From assembly GCA_044223995.1 (NCBI GenBank), contig JBGALE010000002.1:434001-498000 (forward strand): DNA of 64,000 nt, written 5' to 3'. Source of the DNA: JACMLD01 sp044223995 (GTDB taxonomy: Bacteria > Bacteroidota > Bacteroidia > Chitinophagales > Chitinophagaceae). Positions 25,787-34,303 of this stretch are shown piece after piece. Below the pieces are notes generated by a model. That model saw nothing but the letters and a program-made list of their open reading frames with translations, was not told the origin of the DNA and searched no databases. Both the position numbers and the translations under genes were made by a program. Position 1 is the first letter of the stretch, and the number at the start of each line of letters is the position of its first letter.

Positions 25787-25842
25787 CAAACCATGGTTGT
25801 TTACTGGCAGACTTTATTATATTGCAGCCTCAATTTTGAAAT

Positions 25843-26109
25843 ATGAGCGAGAAAAAAAAGGCCACCCCTGTTGCAAAACCTTCCTTTAACCTTTTTACAA
25901 GGGAAAATTATATGTGGATGGCAGCAGGCATTGTGGTAATTGCCATCGGCATGCTGTTGATGGCAGGCGGAAAAAGCGATAACCCCGCCGAGTTCAATCA
26001 AAAAGAAGTATACAGCACTACGCGCATCACCATTGCACCCTTCCTGATTATTGTAGGACTGGCACTGGAAGTAGTGGCGATTTTTAAAAAGCCAAAAACA
26101 GAACAGTAA
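25843..26109 (+). CDS. DUF3098 membrane protein
   Basis: An 88-residue protein with two transmembrane helices (NYMWMAAGIVVIAIGMLLMAGG and TIAPFLIIVGLALEVVAIF) flanking a short polar loop. This matches the DUF3098 family, which is typical of Bacteroidota and found between ftsX and uppP. Function is unknown; the conserved context suggests a role with FtsX in division or envelope synthesis (inference). It starts 56 bases after ftsX and is followed by a terminator-like hairpin. Confidence 0.85.
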   Translation: MSEKKKATPVAKPSFNLFTRENYMWMAAGIVVIAIGMLLMAGGKSDNPAEFNQKEVYSTTRITIAPFLIIVGLALEVVAIFKKPKTEQ

Positions 26110-26133
26110 ACAAATGAAATTTATTAAATATCG

Positions 26134-26161
26134 AAGGCGCTGAGTAATCATCGCCTTTTTT
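26134..26161 (+). terminator. Intrinsic terminator after DUF3098
   Basis: AAGGCG pairs with CGCCTT across a 12-base loop and is followed by a T-run. It ends before the uppP start at 26190, so uppP may be only partly co-transcribed with the genes upstream. Confidence 0.6.
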
Positions 26162-26189
26162 ATTTATGTTGCAAAATCAAATAACGCTT

Positions 26190-26981
26190 ATGACTACCAT
26201 CGAATCAGTTATCATTGCCATCGTTGAGGGTATTACTGAATTCCTGCCCATATCATCCACCGGACATATGATTATTACAGAACAGTTACTGGGTGTTGAC
26301 ATGCACCAGGGTTTTACAAAAACATATACCGTAGCGATTCAATTAGGCGCTATTTTATCGGTGGTGGTATTATACTGGAGAAAATTTTTCGATTTCAAAC
26401 GCTGGCAGTTTTATGCCAAATTAATTGCTGCCGTTATCCCTGCACTGGTGCTGGGTTTTCTTTTTTCTGATAAAATAGATAAACTGCTGGAAAGTCCTTT
26501 GACAGTTGCCATCACCATGTTACTCGGTGGTATTGTTCTTTTATTTATCGACAATGTATTTAAAAATCCTACTGTCACCAGCGACGAAGATATTTCTTAT
26601 GGGCGTGCCGTTACCATTGGTTTCTGGCAATGTATTGCCATGATACCAGGTGTTAGCCGTAGTGCAGCTTCCATCATTGGTGGCATGCAGCAGAAGCTCA
26701 CCCGCAAGCTGGCGGCAGAATTTTCCTTTTTCCTCGCAGTACCTACCATGGCCGCCGCCACAGGTTATAAATTGCTGAAAGAATATAAAAATATTCACAG
26801 CGAAGAGATCAAAACATTGGCGATTGGGAATATTGTTGCATTTGTAGTTGCGATACTGGCTATTAAATTTTTCATCGGCTTCCTGCAAAAACACGGTTTT
26901 AAATTATTTGGTTATTACCGCATCATCGCAGGCATCGTCTTATTGGTATTGTTATACACAGGCATACTAAAATCAAATTAA
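26190..26981 (+). CDS. uppP: Undecaprenyl-diphosphatase (bacitracin resistance protein)
   Basis: A 263-residue membrane enzyme of the BacA/UppP family that removes a phosphate from undecaprenyl diphosphate so the lipid carrier can be reused in cell-wall synthesis. The first catalytic motif is EGITEFLPISSTGH near the N-terminus, with the glutamates and histidine expected, and the second is PGVSRSAASIIGG in the middle. About eight hydrophobic segments are visible. I start it at the ATG at 26190 because homologues begin with a similar short N-terminus; an ATG at 26166 would start right against the upstream terminator. Confidence 0.95.
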   Translation: MTTIESVIIAIVEGITEFLPISSTGHMIITEQLLGVDMHQGFTKTYTVAIQLGAILSVVVLYWRKFFDFKRWQFYAKLIAAVIPALVLGFLFSDKIDKLLESPLTVAITMLLGGIVLLFIDNVFKNPTVTSDEDISYGRAVTIGFWQCIAMIPGVSRSAASIIGGMQQKLTRKLAAEFSFFLAVPTMAAATGYKLLKEYKNIHSEEIKTLAIGNIVAFVVAILAIKFFIGFLQKHGFKLFGYYRIIAGIVLLVLLYTGILKSN

Positions 26982-27053
26982 ACAAAGGCAACAGAAGTAA
27001 TCCAGCATTTTCAATTTTACTTCTTACCTTTTCATTCCTAAAACTAAGCCCGA

Positions 27054-28337
27054 ATGCAGACTGCATCCAAAAAAGTCATCACCGGCTGGGCCATGTACGA
27101 TTGGGCCAACTCGGTGTATAACCTGGTTATTACTACTACTTTTTTCCCGGCATATTATGCAGCCGTAACAGGTGCAGACAACCCTGAATTCAAAAATGGT
27201 GTACCTTTTTTAGGAAGGATATTTGTAAATACAGAATTAAAAGACTACGTACTTGCTTTTGGCTTCTTATTTATTGCATTTCTTTCCCCTATTCTATCAT
27301 CGATAGCAGATTACAAGGGAAACAAGAAAAATTTCATGCGCTTCTTTTGCTACATGGGTGCGTTAAGCTGCTCACTGCTCTTTTTGTTCGACAAAAACCA
27401 TGTTACATTGGGATTAATGTGTTTCATGTTTGCCGGTATTGGCTTTTACGGCAGCCAGGTTTTTTATAATTCCTATCTTCCTGAAATAGCTGCTGAAGAA
27501 GACATGGATAGAGTGAGCGCAAAAGGTTATACACTCGGTTATGTAGGAAGTGTACTAATGCAATTAATAGGATTTGCGCTCGTATTATTTATGGCTAAAG
27601 GTGCGCTGCCTTTAAAACTTACTTTTCTCCTTGTAGGTATCTGGTGGGTTGCTTTTGCGCAAATCACTTTCAATGTTCTGCCCATCAGCAGTAAATCAGA
27701 AAGGCAGGCAAAAACACATGTGCTGGCCAACGGATTCATTGAGTTAAAAAAGGTATGGGATCAGATGGTGCACCTGCCTGTATTGAAAAGATTTCTCACC
27801 GCATTTTTCTTTTACAGCATGGGCGTACAAACCGTGATGCTGGTAGCCATCGACTTTGGAATCAAGGAGCTACACCTTGCAGATACAAAATTGATCATCA
27901 CAGCAGTTATTATACAACTGGTAGCCATTGCAGGTGCAGTGGGCATGGCAAAACTATCTGCAAAAATTGGTAATATAAAAGTGCTGATATTTACCGTCAT
28001 CCTCTGGATTGGCGTATGTATAACCGGATATTTTATTACCACAGAATTACATTTTTATATTCTTGCTTCACTCGTGGGGCTGGTAATGGGTGGCATTCAA
28101 TCCATGAGCCGTTCTACCTATTCTAAGCTCATGCCCGAAACAAAAGACACAGCATCTTTCTTTAGCTTTTATGATGTTACCGAAAAACTGGCCATCGTTA
28201 TCGGGCTCTTCAGTTTTGGATTTATTGAAGGGTTAACGCATTCCATGCGCAATTCGATATTGGTACTCGTCGGTTTTTTTGTACTGGGTTTGGTATTTTT
28301 GCTGTTCACCGCACAGAAATCGAAAAAGTTTGTCTGA
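27054..28337 (+). CDS. Atg22/UMF1-type major facilitator transporter
   Basis: A 427-residue major facilitator superfamily protein of the Atg22/UMF1 group. It opens with GWAMYDWANSVYNLVITTTFFPAYY, which is the group hallmark, and later carries the MGGIQSMSRSTYSKLMPE segment. About twelve transmembrane helices are visible. In yeast Atg22 exports amino acids from the vacuole; the bacterial substrate is unknown. The following MBL-fold gene begins 3 bases after its stop, so they are almost certainly co-transcribed and may act in the same pathway. Confidence 0.9.
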   Translation: MQTASKKVITGWAMYDWANSVYNLVITTTFFPAYYAAVTGADNPEFKNGVPFLGRIFVNTELKDYVLAFGFLFIAFLSPILSSIADYKGNKKNFMRFFCYMGALSCSLLFLFDKNHVTLGLMCFMFAGIGFYGSQVFYNSYLPEIAAEEDMDRVSAKGYTLGYVGSVLMQLIGFALVLFMAKGALPLKLTFLLVGIWWVAFAQITFNVLPISSKSERQAKTHVLANGFIELKKVWDQMVHLPVLKRFLTAFFFYSMGVQTVMLVAIDFGIKELHLADTKLIITAVIIQLVAIAGAVGMAKLSAKIGNIKVLIFTVILWIGVCITGYFITTELHFYILASLVGLVMGGIQSMSRSTYSKLMPETKDTASFFSFYDVTEKLAIVIGLFSFGFIEGLTHSMRNSILVLVGFFVLGLVFLLFTAQKSKKFV

Positions 28338-28340
28338 ACT

Positions 28341-29201
28341 ATGAAATTATATACTATCGATACTGGTTTTTTTAAACTGGATGGTGGCGCTATGTTTGGT
28401 GTAGTGCCAAAAACAATCTGGAACAAACTAAACCCTGCAGATGAAAACAATCTTTGTTCATGGGCACTGCGCTGCCTGCTGATAGAAGATGGCAACAGGT
28501 TAATATTGGTAGACAATGGCAATGGGGATAAACAAGACGCAAAATTTTTCAGCCATTATTATTTGCATGGCGATGTCACGCTGGAAAAATCCCTGAAGAA
28601 ACATGGTTTTAACCGGGAAGATATTACAGATGTATTCCTCACACATCTTCATTTTGACCACTGTGGTGGCTCCATTGTAAGGGAAGGTGATAAACTGGTT
28701 CCTGCTTTTAAAAATGCCACCTACTGGAGCAATAGCCGTCACTGGAAATGGGCCACAGAACCTAACGACCGCGAGAAAGCATCCTTCCTGAAAGAAAATA
28801 TATTGCCGATACAGGAAAGCGGTCAATTGAAATTTATTACAGAGGGAAAAGATGGATCAACCCTTCCCACACACTCCGGCATTACAGATAATATTAGCGT
28901 TATCACTGTAAATGGTCATACAGATGCTATGATGTTGCCGGTAATAAAGTATAACAGCAAGACGGTAGTATTTATGGCAGATTTACTGCCTTCCATTGCA
29001 CATATACCCATCCCTTATGTAATGGCGTATGATATGTTTCCGCTGACCACGTTACACGAAAAGAAATCATTTCTCCAGCAGGCATTGGACAATGATTATA
29101 TCCTGTTTTTTGAACATGATCCTGTCAATGAATGCTGCACGCTGCAGGCAACAACAAAGGGAATTCGCCAGCAGGATATTTTTAAGCTGGCTGATGTTTG
29201 A
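28341..29201 (+). CDS. Metallo-beta-lactamase-fold hydrolase
   Basis: A 286-residue MBL-superfamily enzyme. The metal-binding motif HLHFDH (His102, His104, Asp106, His107) is complete, and further histidines are in NGHTDAM and FEHDP. The protein resembles the lactonase/YtnP-like group rather than RNases or glyoxalases, but the substrate cannot be assigned from sequence. There is no signal peptide. It starts 3 bases after the Atg22-like transporter, suggesting coupled translation and a shared pathway. Confidence 0.9.
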   Translation: MKLYTIDTGFFKLDGGAMFGVVPKTIWNKLNPADENNLCSWALRCLLIEDGNRLILVDNGNGDKQDAKFFSHYYLHGDVTLEKSLKKHGFNREDITDVFLTHLHFDHCGGSIVREGDKLVPAFKNATYWSNSRHWKWATEPNDREKASFLKENILPIQESGQLKFITEGKDGSTLPTHSGITDNISVITVNGHTDAMMLPVIKYNSKTVVFMADLLPSIAHIPIPYVMAYDMFPLTTLHEKKSFLQQALDNDYILFFEHDPVNECCTLQATTKGIRQQDIFKLADV

Positions 29202-29208
29202 TCAGGCT

Positions 29209-29997
29209 TTAACGTACAGAAACGAGCGAAGAAAGCGGGTAACGCAGGTTGTGGTAGTTCATCATATCTACTTTAATGCTGCCGACACTGATGGGACTTT
29301 CCACGCGGAGCGGTAAATGATTTGCATCATCGCTGACCCATACAGTCATTTTTTCACCACCTTCAAAAATGGTACCCTTGATGAGCAGCGGCTTAAATTT
29401 AATGGCCCTGAACTTTCCGTATTTTGTTTTTACGGTTTCCTTACCCAGGTAACGAATGTATAAATTGTAGGTTTCATTGTCCAGGAACATGGAGAAAGGT
29501 ATTTTATCCCCTTCCTTGTATTTATTGAAATCAATATTGCGTGCATAGTAAATAGCACCCACCACATCCTGCACACAATTGGGAACCTTAAATACACCGT
29601 CACTGGTAACGGCGGTATTGGTTTGCTGGTTGAAGGTTACATTCTCGTATTTTTTGTACCCACCTTCGTACACGTTGCGGATAAATTTCATCGGCTGAAG
29701 GTTGGCCGTATCCATATAGGTTTCATACTTGTCGCGCACCTTGAAGAAATTATCATAAAACCCATAAGTCTTTCCTTCTCCTGTAATATGGTAAACAGGT
29801 TTGTTATTGAGTTTTTCCAGGTTAACGGCAAAAGTTGCTTCTCCCGCTGCTATATAAACACCGAGTGTATAGTAAACTTTGAATGTAGTAATCTCTCCCG
29901 CCTGGAACGCAGTGTTCCTGATGCCACAGAAATCATCTCCGGCCGATAGCGTAATAGAGGATAACAGCAATAGGGTACCGAATAGGAGTTTCTTCAT
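29209..29997 (-). CDS. DUF3108 secreted protein
   Basis: A 262-residue exported protein of the DUF3108 family. The signal peptide is MKKLLFGTLLLLSSITLSAG. The mature part is beta-rich, with the family-typical AGEITTFKVYYTLGVYIAAGEATF near the start and YGKFRAIKFKPLLIKG plus VWVSDDANHLPLRVE near the end; the fold is thought to resemble outer-membrane lipoprotein carriers. Function is unknown. Its start overlaps the end of the membrane-protein gene upstream by four bases (ATGA), indicating translational coupling. Confidence 0.87.
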   Translation of the reverse strand: MKKLLFGTLLLLSSITLSAGDDFCGIRNTAFQAGEITTFKVYYTLGVYIAAGEATFAVNLEKLNNKPVYHITGEGKTYGFYDNFFKVRDKYETYMDTANLQPMKFIRNVYEGGYKKYENVTFNQQTNTAVTSDGVFKVPNCVQDVVGAIYYARNIDFNKYKEGDKIPFSMFLDNETYNLYIRYLGKETVKTKYGKFRAIKFKPLLIKGTIFEGGEKMTVWVSDDANHLPLRVESPISVGSIKVDMMNYHNLRYPLSSLVSVR

Positions 29998-30986
29998 TTA
30001 TCGGAAAAGATTTTGATACCTAAAAATAATAAACTACCAATGATTGCCGGTATAACCAGGTTAATAAACCAAATAGCCGCCGACGCACTGACAATTCCCA
30101 GTTTATTGCTGCTTACCAAAGTGAACAATAATAAACTAACCTCTCCACGAACCCCAACCTCAGCCAGCGCAATGGTAGGCACAATTGCCATCACAAGATA
30201 CAATACACTTACCAGCCAAAATGCCTGCCAAACCGTTACCTGCACATCAAATAACTGTAATAGTAAGATATACTGAATTACGAAAACGAGATAACGGGTG
30301 AAGGAAAGGCTCAGGACTCTTAACAAAAATGTAACAGGAAGGTTTTCGATAACAGTTAGCCGCTCAATGATCTTATGCGAGCCCGGAACCCGGTGCAGCA
30401 GCCTAATCATCCAGGCCAGCCTGAAATAGCATACGGTGAGAAAAGCAGTGACAATACCCGTACCAAAAAATAATACACGGATCCATAATTTATACGAAGC
30501 AATTCCGGGCGATGTTGCCGGGTTTTCCATCAGGAAAAGCAGCCCTGCCATGCCAAAAACAAAGGTGATAATCACCTGGCTAAAACTTCCAATAATCGTC
30601 AGTGACACGGCCTGCCAGCGGTGTCCGTCTTTTATATACAGCACCCGTCCGCCATACTCACCCACCCTGTTGGGCGTACTGATAGAAAACGCAACACCTG
30701 ACAGTATAGCTTTAAACGAATGAATCAAACTGATCGGCTCCAGTGGCTTCATCAATACCTGCCATTTGCGCGATTCAAGTCCCCAGTTCAACAGCATCAG
30801 TACTAATGCGAGATACAGTTTCCACGAATTGCTTCCTTTGATATTTTCCTGCAAACGCGTCAAAGCCGAAGGCAAATTGGGCTGGTGTGCTAACTGGTGG
30901 TAAATAGCATACCCCAGTACCACGAATAATAGTGGACCAAAACCATAATTGACGACTAATTTGATATTTTTGTTTTTAGCCCACAT
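29994..30986 (-). CDS. Flippase-like LPG-synthase TM-domain protein (UPF0104)
   Basis: A 330-residue multi-pass membrane protein of the lysylphosphatidylglycerol synthase transmembrane (UPF0104) family. About eight hydrophobic helices are visible, with the conserved GGRVLYIKDGHRW and PTRVGEYGGRV-like region (ISTPNRVGEYGG) in the first half and VPTIALAEVGVRGEVSLLLF near the C-terminus. In MprF the domain flips aminoacylated lipids; here no synthase domain follows, so a lipid translocation role is an inference. It overlaps the DUF3108 gene and is head-to-head with ruvC, with only a few bases between starts. Confidence 0.87.
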   Translation of the reverse strand: MWAKNKNIKLVVNYGFGPLLFVVLGYAIYHQLAHQPNLPSALTRLQENIKGSNSWKLYLALVLMLLNWGLESRKWQVLMKPLEPISLIHSFKAILSGVAFSISTPNRVGEYGGRVLYIKDGHRWQAVSLTIIGSFSQVIITFVFGMAGLLFLMENPATSPGIASYKLWIRVLFFGTGIVTAFLTVCYFRLAWMIRLLHRVPGSHKIIERLTVIENLPVTFLLRVLSLSFTRYLVFVIQYILLLQLFDVQVTVWQAFWLVSVLYLVMAIVPTIALAEVGVRGEVSLLLFTLVSSNKLGIVSASAAIWFINLVIPAIIGSLLFLGIKIFSDK

Positions 30987-30991
30987 CTGTA

Positions 30992-31585
30992 TTGTTCAAA
31001 AATAGTTGTTCCTTCTTGCAAAAAGCTTCTAAAATAATATTAGGCATTGATCCTGGCACCGTAATTATGGGTTATGGAATCATTGCCATAAACGGTAATA
31101 CCGTTCATCTTATTGAGATGGATGTGTTGAAACTGGGCGGTAAAAAAGACATGTACGAACGGCTGGAAATCATACATACGACTGTTTGCGGTCTGGTAAA
31201 AACATTTAAACCGCACCTTTTTGCCATTGAAGCGCCTTTTTTTGGAAAAAATGTGCAAAGTATGCTGAAACTCGGCCGTGCCCAGGGTGTTGCCATCGCC
31301 GCCGCAATGCAGTCGCAGATACCCGTTACAGAATATTCACCTAAAAAAGTAAAGCAGTCGATTACCGGTAACGGCAACGCCGATAAACAACAGGTTTGGA
31401 AAATGCTGCAGCAAATACTCCATTTAAAAGATGATAAGGTGAAGTTCCTGGATGCATCGGATGCAGTAGCAGTGGCGTTGTGCCACCATTTTCAAACATC
31501 CCCAGGTATTTCCATACAGGGAAAAAAATTAAATGGCTGGGCAGATTTCATTGCTAAAAACCCGGATCGTATCAAAAAGAAATAA
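30992..31585 (+). CDS. ruvC: Holliday junction resolvase RuvC
   Basis: A 197-residue (or shorter) RuvC endonuclease that cuts Holliday junctions after RuvAB branch migration. The four catalytic acids are present: Asp20 in GIDPG, Glu80 in AIEAPF, and Asp154/Asp157 in LDASDAVAVALCHH, numbered from a TTG at 30992. No in-frame ATG exists between the upstream stop at 30977-30979 and the conserved core, so translation must start at TTG 30992 or, more likely, TTG 31016. A TATTTTTG -7 element is at 30965-30972, inside the start of the divergent gene. Confidence 0.92.
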   Translation: MFKNSCSFLQKASKIILGIDPGTVIMGYGIIAINGNTVHLIEMDVLKLGGKKDMYERLEIIHTTVCGLVKTFKPHLFAIEAPFFGKNVQSMLKLGRAQGVAIAAAMQSQIPVTEYSPKKVKQSITGNGNADKQQVWKMLQQILHLKDDKVKFLDASDAVAVALCHHFQTSPGISIQGKKLNGWADFIAKNPDRIKKK

Positions 31586-31624
31586 GTTTTTATTCAGTTA
31601 ATAAGTTATATAAATCATTGCCCC

Positions 31625-33154
31625 ATGTGTCGAATATTTACATTGCTGTTGCCTGTTTTTCTCATTCTGTCAATGACGGCGCAATCACAACGCGTTAATG
31701 AAAAGGTAAACCAATACTGGCAGCAGCATCAATCGGCGCTGATCAATGAATACATCGATTTCGTTTCTATTCCCAATGTCTCTTCCGATACAGCGAATAT
31801 TACGCGCAATACCTACTTTATCATTCAAATGATGGAGCAGCGTGGTATAAAGGCAACACGACTGAACGGAACTACAGCCGGTGTAACACCTGCGGTTTAT
31901 GGTGAAATCATCGTGCCGGGTGCTACTAAAACAATTGCATTCTACGCCCATTACGACGGGCAACCGGTTAATCCACAGCAATGGGCAAAAGGATTAAGCC
32001 CCTTTACGCCTGTTTTTCTTACGGCACCGGTTGAACGCGGCGGTACCATCATCCCCTGGCAGAAAAACGAACCCGTCAACCCCGAATGGCGCTTAAGCGG
32101 TCGGGGCAGTGCGGATGATAAAGCGGGTGTCATGGCGATCCTGAATGCATACGATGCACTGGTGAAAACCAACACAAAACTTACGAATAACCTGAAATTC
32201 CTTTTTGAAGGTGAAGAAGAAGTGGGTTCTACACACCTGGATGAAATATTTATCAATAACCGGGAAAAACTCCAATCGGATATCTGGATAATTGCCGACG
32301 GACCTAGTCATGTTTCCGGTAAAAAAATGATATTATTTGGGGTAAGGGGAGATGTAAATATGAACCTGACGGTATACGGCCCCAAAAGACCACTGCACAG
32401 TGGCAATTACGGTAACTGGGCGCCCAACCCCGCCATGATGCTGGTACAGTTACTGGCAGGCATGAAGGATGAAAAGGGAAATGTATTGATAAAGGGCTTT
32501 TATGATGATGTCACTCCTTTAAGCGCAATGGAAAAAGAAGCCATCCGCAAAGTACCAAACATAGAAGAGACGCTAAAAAAGGAACTGGGCATTCAACAAC
32601 CTGACGGTGATGGAAAATCTTTTCTTGAATTGCTGCATTTGCCCACCTTGAACATTAACGGTTTACAAAGTGCCAATGCTGGAAAACTGGCTGCCAATAT
32701 TATTCCTGCAAAAGCAGAAGCCGCACTGGATCTCCGTTTGGTATTGGGAAATGATATGAACAGGCAAATACAAAAAGTAATCAACCACATTCAATCCAAA
32801 GGTTATCACGTCATTGATCATGACCCTACCGATGAAGAAAGAAATCAATATGCGAGGATTATCAAAATAACTTCTGGCAGCGGGTACAATGCACAAAGAA
32901 CACCAATGGATTTACCCATTGCGCAAACGGTCATCAAGGCCATACAATCTACAGTAGATTACCCCGTAATCCTGTTGCCCTCTGCCGGCGGGAGTCTTCC
33001 TTTATTTTTATTTGAAAAACAACTGGGCGCAAAAGTTATTACTGTACCGGTGGTAAACTACGACAACAACCAGCATGCAGAGAATGAAAACGTTCAGATT
33101 AAATTTCTCCGGGAAGGAATAGTCACTTATGCAGCCATTATGACTATGCAGTAA
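31625..33154 (+). CDS. M20-family exported dipeptidase
   Basis: A 509-residue M20 zinc peptidase with a signal peptide (MCRIFTLLLPVFLILSMTAQ), so it acts in the periplasm. Zinc-binding segments are HYDGQPVNP, GRGSADDKAG and EGEEEVGS, in the family order, and the lid domain lies between about residues 225 and 370. The sequence resembles carnosinase-type M20 dipeptidases (CNDP-like) more than acetylornithine deacetylase. It would degrade peptides to amino acids, complementing the tricorn-like protease upstream (inference). It is convergent with the HIT gene, 9 bases away. Confidence 0.9.
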   Translation: MCRIFTLLLPVFLILSMTAQSQRVNEKVNQYWQQHQSALINEYIDFVSIPNVSSDTANITRNTYFIIQMMEQRGIKATRLNGTTAGVTPAVYGEIIVPGATKTIAFYAHYDGQPVNPQQWAKGLSPFTPVFLTAPVERGGTIIPWQKNEPVNPEWRLSGRGSADDKAGVMAILNAYDALVKTNTKLTNNLKFLFEGEEEVGSTHLDEIFINNREKLQSDIWIIADGPSHVSGKKMILFGVRGDVNMNLTVYGPKRPLHSGNYGNWAPNPAMMLVQLLAGMKDEKGNVLIKGFYDDVTPLSAMEKEAIRKVPNIEETLKKELGIQQPDGDGKSFLELLHLPTLNINGLQSANAGKLAANIIPAKAEAALDLRLVLGNDMNRQIQKVINHIQSKGYHVIDHDPTDEERNQYARIIKITSGSGYNAQRTPMDLPIAQTVIKAIQSTVDYPVILLPSAGGSLPLFLFEKQLGAKVITVPVVNYDNNQHAENENVQIKFLREGIVTYAAIMTMQ

Positions 33155-33163
33155 TCCATCCTG

Positions 33164-33553
33164 TTAAAGAAATGATTGTATTTTTTGTTGTGCCGATTGC
33201 AATTGTTCCGGCCCTGGTTTTAATTTCCCCTTTGTAAAATCGATATCGTGTATTGAATTAATTGGTACCAGGTGAAGATGCGCATGTGGTACTTCCAGTC
33301 CAATGACGGACAGGCCGCAGCGGTCGCAGTCAAATGCTTTTTCAATAGCATGTGCAATAGGTTTTGCAAAGAGCAGCATTTTTGCGAGATATTCATCGGG
33401 CACATCAAAAAATTTATCTACTTCTATTTTTGGAATGACCAGTGTATGGCCATGTCTCAAAGGGGCGATATCAAGAAAAGCATAAAACATATTGTCTTCC
33501 GCTATCTTGTAGGAAGGAATTTCTCCGGCAATAATTTTTGAAAAAATAGTCAT
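33164..33553 (-). CDS. HIT-family nucleotide hydrolase
   Basis: A 129-residue histidine-triad protein. The HIT motif HAHLHLVP (His90, His92, His94) sits near the C-terminus and FSKIIAGEIPSYKIAED opens the fold, as in the Hint/PKCI-type branch. HIT proteins cleave nucleoside phosphoramidates or dinucleoside polyphosphates. The ATG at 33553 starts the family-typical N-terminus; the frame upstream is not part of it. A TATTTTTG -7-like element at 33590-33597 lies just after the greA terminator, so HIT probably has its own promoter. Confidence 0.93.
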   Translation of the reverse strand: MTIFSKIIAGEIPSYKIAEDNMFYAFLDIAPLRHGHTLVIPKIEVDKFFDVPDEYLAKMLLFAKPIAHAIEKAFDCDRCGLSVIGLEVPHAHLHLVPINSIHDIDFTKGKLKPGPEQLQSAQQKIQSFL

Positions 33554-33589
33554 GAAATAAAATTGATTTTGAAGAAGTCCATCAATTAC

Positions 33590-33597
33590 CAAAAATA
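33590..33597 (-). promoter_or_regulatory. -7-like element for the HIT gene
   Basis: TATTTTTG on the minus strand, 37 bases upstream of the HIT ATG and directly beyond the greA terminator. It matches TAnnTTTG, though no clear -33 TTG is at the usual spacing. Confidence 0.4.
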
Positions 33598-33599
33598 CA

Positions 33600-33623
33600 A
33601 AGCCGGAAATTACTTTCCGGCTT
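33600..33623 (-). terminator. Hairpin after greA
   Basis: AAGCCGGAAA and TTTCCGGCTT form a perfect 10-bp stem with a 4-base loop, 22 bases after the greA stop. Confidence 0.75.
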
Positions 33624-33645
33624 CAGTATACAGTTTATGTATTAT

Positions 33646-34119
33646 TCAGGCGGAAATATTTTCGACCTTAAATTTCAGTATACCCGCCGGCGCCTGCACT
33701 TCAGCTACATCGCCGACTTCTTTGCCCAGTAACCCCTTCCCGATGGGTGAAGTAACAGAAATTTTTCCCAGCTTTAAATCTGCTTCCTTTTCCGATACTA
33801 TCTGGTAGGTCACCTGTTTTTTGGTATTCAGGTTAAGCAGCGTCACTTTGGTAAGGATACTTACCTTACTTGTATCGATCGTGGAAACATCTACAATGCG
33901 TGCATTGGCGAGATCGCTTTCCATCTTTTTAATATGTGCCTCCAGCAAACCCTGTGCTTCCTTGGCAGCATCGTACTCTGCATTTTCCTTCAAATCACCT
34001 TTTTCCCTTGCCTCTGCAATCGCCTTTGATGCCGCAGGGCGGTCAACAGTCTTCATACGCTGAAGTTCGGCTTTCATTTGATCCAGCGTCTCTTTAGTCA
34101 CGTACATTACATCACTCAT
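33646..34119 (-). CDS. greA: Transcription elongation factor GreA
   Basis: A 157-residue GreA, which rescues backtracked RNA polymerase by stimulating transcript cleavage. The N-terminal coiled coil (about 10-80) carries YVTKETLDQMKAELQRM and the acidic tip KGDLKENAEYDAAKEAQ, whose Asp and Glu act in the polymerase channel; the C-terminal FKBP-like domain ends in SPIGKGLLGKEVGDVAEVQAP. The ATG at 34119 is preceded by a perfect AGGAGG, which fixes the start. A TATCTTTG -7 element at 34201-34208 would give a leader of about 75 bases. Confidence 0.95.
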   Translation of the reverse strand: MSDVMYVTKETLDQMKAELQRMKTVDRPAASKAIAEAREKGDLKENAEYDAAKEAQGLLEAHIKKMESDLANARIVDVSTIDTSKVSILTKVTLLNLNTKKQVTYQIVSEKEADLKLGKISVTSPIGKGLLGKEVGDVAEVQAPAGILKFKVENISA

Positions 34120-34124
34120 AAAAA

Positions 34125-34130
34125 CCTCCT
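34125..34130 (-). promoter_or_regulatory. Canonical Shine-Dalgarno site for greA
   Basis: AGGAGG on the minus strand, five bases before the greA ATG. Most other genes in this window lack any such site, as is normal for Bacteroidota, so it is notable. Confidence 0.75.
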
Positions 34131-34200
34131 TGTTTCTTGGTTCTATAACAGAAAAAAAATACAACGCCTCAGATGGTGCTGAAGCGTTGCACGTATTGGG

Positions 34201-34208
34201 CAAAGATA
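34201..34208 (-). promoter_or_regulatory. -7-like element for greA
   Basis: TATCTTTG, a perfect TAnnTTTG match on the greA strand, 82 bases upstream of the ATG. A -33 TTG at the usual spacing is not obvious. Confidence 0.4.
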
Positions 34209-34303
34209 ATGATTATTTTACCTGAAAAGCATCACCACCCCCTGTGAAAATTTTTCAAATTTTCCCTTGCTATGCATTCTTTTTCAAGGGCCTGGGGATT
34301 TTC

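Noticed and set aside
26166..26189. Upstream ATG for uppP giving eight extra residues
   Set aside because: It begins 4 bases after the terminator T-run and the added residues do not match the usual short N-terminus of the family; the ATG at 26190 is preferred.
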